A DNA stretch of 44,871 nucleotides from JBGTCY01 sp041748615 (lineage in GTDB: Bacteria > Bacteroidota > Bacteroidia > Chitinophagales > CAIOSU01). The position numbers and the translations under genes are program-made. This document shows positions 40,700 through 44,871 of this stretch, piece by piece. Under the pieces are notes generated by a model that did no database searches, was not told the DNA's origin, and was given only the letters and a program-made list of their open reading frames with translations. The DNA lies in contig JBGTCY010000226.1 of the NCBI GenBank assembly GCA_041748615.1, positions 1 through 44,871 of the forward strand, given 5' to 3'. Every line of letters begins with the position of its first letter. Position 1 is the first letter of the stretch.

Positions 40700-41695
40700 A
40701 TGGCAATCTTAACATTCCAGAAACCAGACAAAATCGTAATGCAGAAAGCGACAGACTATTCAGGTCTGTTTGAATTCCGCCCCCTCGAGCCGGGATTTGG
40801 CGTCACCATCGGCAACGCTCTCCGCAGGGTATTGCTGTCTTCTCTGGAAGGCTATGCTATATCTTCCATCAAAATTGATGGAGTGGAACATGAGTTCTCT
40901 ACCATTAAAGGCGTCATGGAAGACATGACTGAAATTATCCTCAATCTCAAACAGGTAAGACTGAAAAATGAAGTTGATGAAACGGTGGAAGAGGAAAAGA
41001 TTTTTATTTCCCTGAAAGATAAAGAAGTATTCAAAGCGGGTGACATTGAAAAGCACACCAATGTTTTCAGAGTGATGAATCCTGATTTGGTGATTTGCCG
41101 CATGGAAGGTTCCGCCAAACTTGAAATCGAACTAACGGTTACAAAAGGCAGAGGATATGTGCCTGCCGAAGAAAACAAACCGAAAGACGACCAACTCAGC
41201 GTTGTCGCAATTGACGCGATTTACACGCCCATCAAAAACGTGCGTTACAATGTTGAAAATACCCGCGTTGAACAAAAAACCGACTACGAAAAGCTGATTA
41301 TCGAAGTGGACACGGATGGTACCATTCACCCGGAAGAAGCAATCAAAGAAGCTTCAAAGATTCTTATTCAGCATCTGATGTTGATTTCTGATGAGCATAT
41401 CACCTTTGATACGCAGGATACCGCGAAAGAAGATGTGGTGGATGAACATGTTCTGCACATGCGCAAAGTATTGCACACTCCGCTGGAAGACCTCGACCTT
41501 TCCGTAAGAGCTTACAACTGTTTGAAAGCCGCTAAAATCAACACCTTACTGGATTTGGTAACTTATGACACCAACGAATTGCTCAAGTTCCGCAACTTCG
41601 GAAGAAAATCATTGGTTGAAATCGAACAGTTGATTAATGAAAAAGGGTTGCATTTCGGGATGGATGTTTCCAAATTTCAATTAACGGAAGAATAA
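40700..41695 (+). CDS. rpoA: DNA-directed RNA polymerase subunit alpha
   Basis: The alpha subunit dimerises to nucleate RNA polymerase. The 331-residue protein has the N-terminal assembly domain with FEFRPLEPGFGVTIGNALRR and LLSSLEGYAISSIKIDGVEH, and the linker ending near 245. The C-terminal domain has LDLSVRAYNCLKAAKINTLL and LLKFRNFGRKSLVEIEQLI, the helix-hairpin-helix surface that binds UP elements and activators. Gaps of 47 and 46 bp flank it. Confidence 0.97.
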   Translation: MAILTFQKPDKIVMQKATDYSGLFEFRPLEPGFGVTIGNALRRVLLSSLEGYAISSIKIDGVEHEFSTIKGVMEDMTEIILNLKQVRLKNEVDETVEEEKIFISLKDKEVFKAGDIEKHTNVFRVMNPDLVICRMEGSAKLEIELTVTKGRGYVPAEENKPKDDQLSVVAIDAIYTPIKNVRYNVENTRVEQKTDYEKLIIEVDTDGTIHPEEAIKEASKILIQHLMLISDEHITFDTQDTAKEDVVDEHVLHMRKVLHTPLEDLDLSVRAYNCLKAAKINTLLDLVTYDTNELLKFRNFGRKSLVEIEQLINEKGLHFGMDVSKFQLTEE

Positions 41696-41741
41696 TTTGC
41701 AATCAACAGAATTCTGAAAAAATTTAAACTGACAAAAGATT

Positions 41742-42239
41742 ATGAGACACGGGAGAAAAGTTAATCATTTAGGAAGGGACACTCAGCATCGTAAAGCGTT
41801 GCTGATGAATCTTGCCAACTCTCTTTTTTTACATAAGCGGATAAACACCACTTTGGCAAAAGCTAAGGAGTTGAGAAAATATGTGGAGCCGCTCATCACC
41901 AAGAGCAAAGACAATTCAACCCATTCACGCAGAACCGTGTTCAGCTATCTGAAAGACAAGGAAGCGGTGAAAGTTTTGTTTGGCGATGTTGCAGTAAAAG
42001 TGGCTGACCGTCCCGGTGGATACACCCGCATCATTAAACTCGGTTTCCGTCAGGGCGATGCCGCTGAAATGGCGATGATTGAACTCGTGGATTTCAATGA
42101 GTTGATGCTGGGAGAAAAGAAAACAAAACCGGCTGGTAAAAAACGTACCAGAAGAGGTAAAGCAAAAGTGGGCGCTGAAAAGGCGGAAACCAAAGCTCCG
42201 GAAACTGCAACTGAAACAACGGAGGAAACGAAAGAGTGA
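41742..42239 (+). CDS. rplQ: 50S ribosomal protein L17 with charged C-terminal extension
   Basis: L17 sits near the tunnel exit on the 50S surface. The core (1-120) begins MRHGRKVNHLGRDTQHRKAL and contains RINTTLAKAKELRKYVEPLI and PGGYTRIIKLGFRQGDAAEM. Residues 121-165 are a low-complexity tail, first Lys/Arg-rich (KKTKPAGKKRTRRGKAK) and then Glu/Thr/Ala-rich. E. coli L17 is 127 residues. It is the last gene of the block and is followed by a strong terminator. Confidence 0.96.
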   Translation: MRHGRKVNHLGRDTQHRKALLMNLANSLFLHKRINTTLAKAKELRKYVEPLITKSKDNSTHSRRTVFSYLKDKEAVKVLFGDVAVKVADRPGGYTRIIKLGFRQGDAAEMAMIELVDFNELMLGEKKTKPAGKKRTRRGKAKVGAEKAETKAPETATETTEETKE

Positions 42240-42260
42240 AATTGAAATTCCGGGAAATAT

Positions 42261-42300
42261 TAGAAAAGGACGGGCTGTATGGTTCGTCCTTTTCTATTTT
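42261..42300 (+). terminator. Terminator of the ribosomal gene block
   Basis: TAGAAAAGGACG (42261-42272) is perfectly complementary to CGTCCTTTTCTA (42285-42296), giving a 12-bp stem with a 12-base loop, followed by TTTT. It starts 22 bases after the rplQ stop. The stem's A/T-rich base means its strength depends on the G/C core; the T tract is short. It is the first hairpin of this kind since rpsL, which supports a single long transcript. Confidence 0.85.
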
Positions 42301-42344
42301 AAGCAGGTGAACATTTTTTATCTTTAACGCTGAAATGATATTGA

Positions 42345-43472
42345 ATGAATAAAAACAGAGAAAGTACTAAAGCCATTTTGCTGTTAGAAGACGGAACCGT
42401 CTTCTATGGAAAATCCGCTGGCAAAACCGGTACTACCACGGGCGAAATATGTTTTAATACCGGCATGACCGGATATCAGGAAGTATTCACCGACCCTTCT
42501 TACTTCGGTCAGATTTTAGTGATGACAGCCGACCATATCGGCAATTACGGAGTGAAAGAAAGCGAACAGGAATCTGACGGAATTAAAATTGCCGGATTGG
42601 TGATGAAGAATTTTTCAGGAAATATTTACTCGCGCGCGCAGGCAACAGGTTCATTGCAGGAATACTTGGAACAAAATCAACTTGTTGGAATTTGTGATTT
42701 GGACACCCGTGCAATTGTGCGCCACATTCGTCACAAGGGAGCGATGAATGCCCTCATTTCTTCTGAAATATTGGATGTTGAAGAGTTGAAAAAACAACTG
42801 AGTAAAGTGCCTTCGATGGCGGGACTGGAACTGTCATCTAAAGTCACTACCCGCGCGCCTTATTTTTTTGGAGAAAAAAATGCTTCGCTCAGGATTGCGG
42901 TATTGGATGTCGGTGTGAAAAAAAATATCCTGCGCTGCCTCGCGGAACGCGGATGCTACCTGCAGGTTTTTCCGGCAAAAACCACTTTTGAAGAAATGAA
43001 CAAATGGGAGCCGGACGGTTATTTTATTTCCAATGGACCGGGCGACCCTGCCGCGATGAATTACGCTGTTGAAACAGTGAAGAAAATCCTCGATGCTGAT
43101 AAGCCGGTTTTCGGAATTTGCCTCGGACATCAGTTGCTCGCGCTGGCAAGCGGCATCACGACTTACAAAATGTTTAACGGTCATCGCGGTTTGAATCATC
43201 CGGTAAAAAATTTAAAAACCGGCAGGTGTGAAATCACTTCGCAGAATCATGGCTTCTCCGTAAACTTTAAGGGGACGGACAAAAATAAAAATGTGGAACT
43301 AACACATATTAATATAAATGATAATACGGTTGCCGGCATCCGCCTGAAAAACAAAAAAGCATTTTCCGTGCAATACCATCCTGAATCTTCTCCAGGACCG
43401 ATAGATTCCCGTTATCTCTTTGATGAATTTACGGAAATGGTGAAATCAAATGTAGCCGTTGAAAGCATCTGA
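42345..43472 (+). CDS. carA: Carbamoyl-phosphate synthase small subunit
   Basis: CarA hydrolyses glutamine and passes ammonia to CarB for carbamoyl phosphate, feeding arginine and pyrimidine synthesis. The 375-residue protein has the N-terminal small-subunit domain (LLLEDGTVFYGKSAG, TGEICFNTGMTGYQEVFTDP) and a class I amidotransferase domain with the nucleophile Cys259 in FGICLGHQ and the dyad His345/Glu347 in QYHPESSPGP. TATCTTTA (42319-42326) resembles a -7 element. carB is not adjacent: eno follows after 34 bp, so the two CPS subunits are separated. Confidence 0.95.
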   Translation: MNKNRESTKAILLLEDGTVFYGKSAGKTGTTTGEICFNTGMTGYQEVFTDPSYFGQILVMTADHIGNYGVKESEQESDGIKIAGLVMKNFSGNIYSRAQATGSLQEYLEQNQLVGICDLDTRAIVRHIRHKGAMNALISSEILDVEELKKQLSKVPSMAGLELSSKVTTRAPYFFGEKNASLRIAVLDVGVKKNILRCLAERGCYLQVFPAKTTFEEMNKWEPDGYFISNGPGDPAAMNYAVETVKKILDADKPVFGICLGHQLLALASGITTYKMFNGHRGLNHPVKNLKTGRCEITSQNHGFSVNFKGTDKNKNVELTHININDNTVAGIRLKNKKAFSVQYHPESSPGPIDSRYLFDEFTEMVKSNVAVESI

Positions 43473-43506
43473 TTTTTATTGAAAGTAATCTCAAAACATT
43501 TTATCT

Positions 43507-44790
43507 ATGAGTCTTATTCTTTCTATTCAAGCCCGCCAGATTCTGGACTCCCGCGGCAACCCAACGATTGAAGCGGATGTGTTAACGCACAATGGAATAC
43601 TCGGCAGGGCTGCCGTTCCTTCCGGTGCATCCACGGGCGCGCATGAGGCGGTTGAATTGCGTGACGGAGGCAAACCTTATCTTGGCAAGGGAGTGACAAA
43701 AGCGGTCGGTAATGTCAATAAAGTCATCGCTAAAAAATTGGAAGGCGTCAGCGTGTTTGAGCAAAACACCATTGACCGCCTGATGCTTGAAGCGGATGGC
43801 ACGGAGAATAAAAGTAAATTAGGCGCGAATGCAATCCTTGCTGTTTCAATGGCAGTTGCGAAAGCGGCAGCACAGGAATCCAATCAGCCGCTCTACCGTT
43901 ATATCGGTGGCGTAAATGCAAACACCCTGCCGATTCCGATGATGAACATTTTGAATGGCGGCTCACATGCCGACAACAAAATTGACTTTCAGGAATTTAT
44001 GGTGATGCCGGTAGGCGCTGATACTTTTTCAGAAGCATTGCGCAAGGGAGTGGAAATATTTCACGCGCTGAAAAAAGTATTGAAAGAAAAAGGCTACTCC
44101 ACCAATGTAGGCGATGAAGGAGGTTTCGCTCCCGAAATCGAATCGAATGAAGAAGCGATTGAAATTGTTTTGAAAGCGATTGAAAAAGCGGGCTACAAAC
44201 CCGGCAATGACATCTTCGTTGCGCTGGATCCTGCCGCTTCGGAATTTTATAACAGCAAAGAAAAAGTGTATCATTTTCATAAATCGGACGGCAGAAAACT
44301 GAAGAGCGAAGAGATGGTTGCTTATTGGGAGAATTGGGTGAAAAAATATCCGATTATCTCCATTGAAGACGGCATGGCGGAAGACGACTGGAAAGGCTGG
44401 AAAATACTTTCGGAAAAAGCCGGCAACCGTATTCAGCTGGTAGGCGATGATTTGTTTGTCACGAATGTAAAAAGGCTGCAAAAAGGCATTGAACAAAATA
44501 TCGCGAACGCCATCTTAGTGAAAGTGAATCAAATCGGCAGTCTCACGGAAACGATTAACGCAGTGAACCTCGCATCAAAAAATTCTTACAACAGCGTAAT
44601 GAGTCACCGTTCTGGCGAAACGGAAGATACAACCATTGCCGACCTCGCAGTCGCACTCAATACCGGGCAAATAAAAACCGGATCAGCCTCCCGCTCAGAC
44701 AGAGTCGCGAAGTATAATCAACTGCTGAGAATCGAGGAAGAGTTAGGCGCGGATGCGTTCTATCCGGGGAAAAATTATAAGTTCTATTAA
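43507..44790 (+). CDS. eno: Enolase (phosphopyruvate hydratase)
   Basis: Enolase interconverts 2-phosphoglycerate and phosphoenolpyruvate in glycolysis. The 427-residue protein starts with ILSIQARQILDSRGNPTIEA and has the mobile loop AVPSGASTGAHEAVELRDG. Metal and catalytic regions are GDEGGFAPE, ISIEDGMAEDDW, VGDDLFVTN, LVKVNQIGS (catalytic Lys339) and MSHRSGETEDT (His367). Length is normal. The ATG is 34 bp after carA and could share its transcript. No terminator hairpin is visible downstream before repeat copy E. Confidence 0.97.
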   Translation: MSLILSIQARQILDSRGNPTIEADVLTHNGILGRAAVPSGASTGAHEAVELRDGGKPYLGKGVTKAVGNVNKVIAKKLEGVSVFEQNTIDRLMLEADGTENKSKLGANAILAVSMAVAKAAAQESNQPLYRYIGGVNANTLPIPMMNILNGGSHADNKIDFQEFMVMPVGADTFSEALRKGVEIFHALKKVLKEKGYSTNVGDEGGFAPEIESNEEAIEIVLKAIEKAGYKPGNDIFVALDPAASEFYNSKEKVYHFHKSDGRKLKSEEMVAYWENWVKKYPIISIEDGMAEDDWKGWKILSEKAGNRIQLVGDDLFVTNVKRLQKGIEQNIANAILVKVNQIGSLTETINAVNLASKNSYNSVMSHRSGETEDTTIADLAVALNTGQIKTGSASRSDRVAKYNQLLRIEEELGADAFYPGKNYKFY

Positions 44791-44808
44791 AAGAAGGACT
44801 TTGCAAAA

Positions 44809-44852
44809 ATCTAACATCTAAAGTCTAATATCTGTTATATCAACTTCACTAA
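44809..44852 (+). repeat. Interspersed repeat, copy E (internally deleted)
   Basis: ATCTAACATCTAAAGTCTAA followed by TATCTG matches the left part of copies A and B, and CAACTTCACTAA matches the right end, but only six bases (TTATAT) lie between them instead of 35 in copy B. The mini-hairpin and the CTTCAAATTGCGGATG core are therefore missing. It begins 18 bases after the eno stop, again directly behind a gene. Confidence 0.75.
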
Positions 44853-44871
44853 GGCTTTTTCTGAGGTGATT

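Noticed and set aside
1..44871. CRISPR array, tRNA, rRNA, transposase, prophage or known defence genes
   Set aside because: Looked for on both strands by eye; no regularly spaced repeats with spacers, no tRNA T-loop and acceptor pairing, and no characteristic protein motifs were seen.

Overview
The window is a stretch of chromosome from a Bacteroidota (Bacteroidetes) bacterium. Evidence for this: a PhoD-type phosphatase ends in a type IX secretion (T9SS) sorting domain. The few promoters I can recognise follow the Bacteroidota TAnnTTTG pattern. Most starts lack a Shine-Dalgarno sequence. S14 and L36 are zinc-free, and the fused ribosomal gene block has no tuf between fusA and rpsJ. I cannot name the family or genus from sequence alone.

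Layout. 1-3613 (minus strand): the first codons of an exported protein that runs off the window, then a three-gene set transcribed as Gfo/Idh/MocA oxidoreductase, lipoprotein, and polyprenyl-phosphate sugar phosphotransferase, which looks like a surface-polysaccharide cassette. 3786-10809 (plus): a DUF937-like protein, a DUF4332-type helix-hairpin-helix protein with a clear terminator, a HerA/DUF853 ATPase, a broken GNAT acetyltransferase, the tRNA methylthiotransferase MtaB and the secreted phosphatase. 10931-18379: lgt, a convergent DUF423 membrane protein, a large membrane-anchored beta-propeller protein, the GTPase obg, an EamA transporter and a convergent SUMF1-fold exported protein. 18585-23895: uvrA, upp and glyS. 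24259-42239: one uninterrupted co-directional run of 33 genes (rpsL to rplQ), joining the str, S10, spc and alpha operons with secY, map, infA and rpoA inside it. It starts at a good Bacteroidota promoter and ends at a 12-bp perfect-stem terminator. 42345-44790: carA and eno.

Most of the window is housekeeping: translation, protein export (SecY), lipoprotein maturation (Lgt), repair (UvrA), pyrimidine supply (Upp, CarA) and glycolysis (Eno). I see no CRISPR array, rRNA, tRNA, transposase, phage gene or recognisable defence system. The unusual material lies between genes. A roughly 75-bp interspersed repeat has three good copies, one internally deleted copy and one or two fragments. It sits against gene ends and even supplies the stop codon of the broken acetyltransferase. 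There are candidate operators upstream of rpsL, upstream of the partial gene at the left edge, and in the upp leader. TAnnTTTG elements sit 5-26 nt before several start codons and help to fix those starts, possibly giving a leaderless glyS mRNA.
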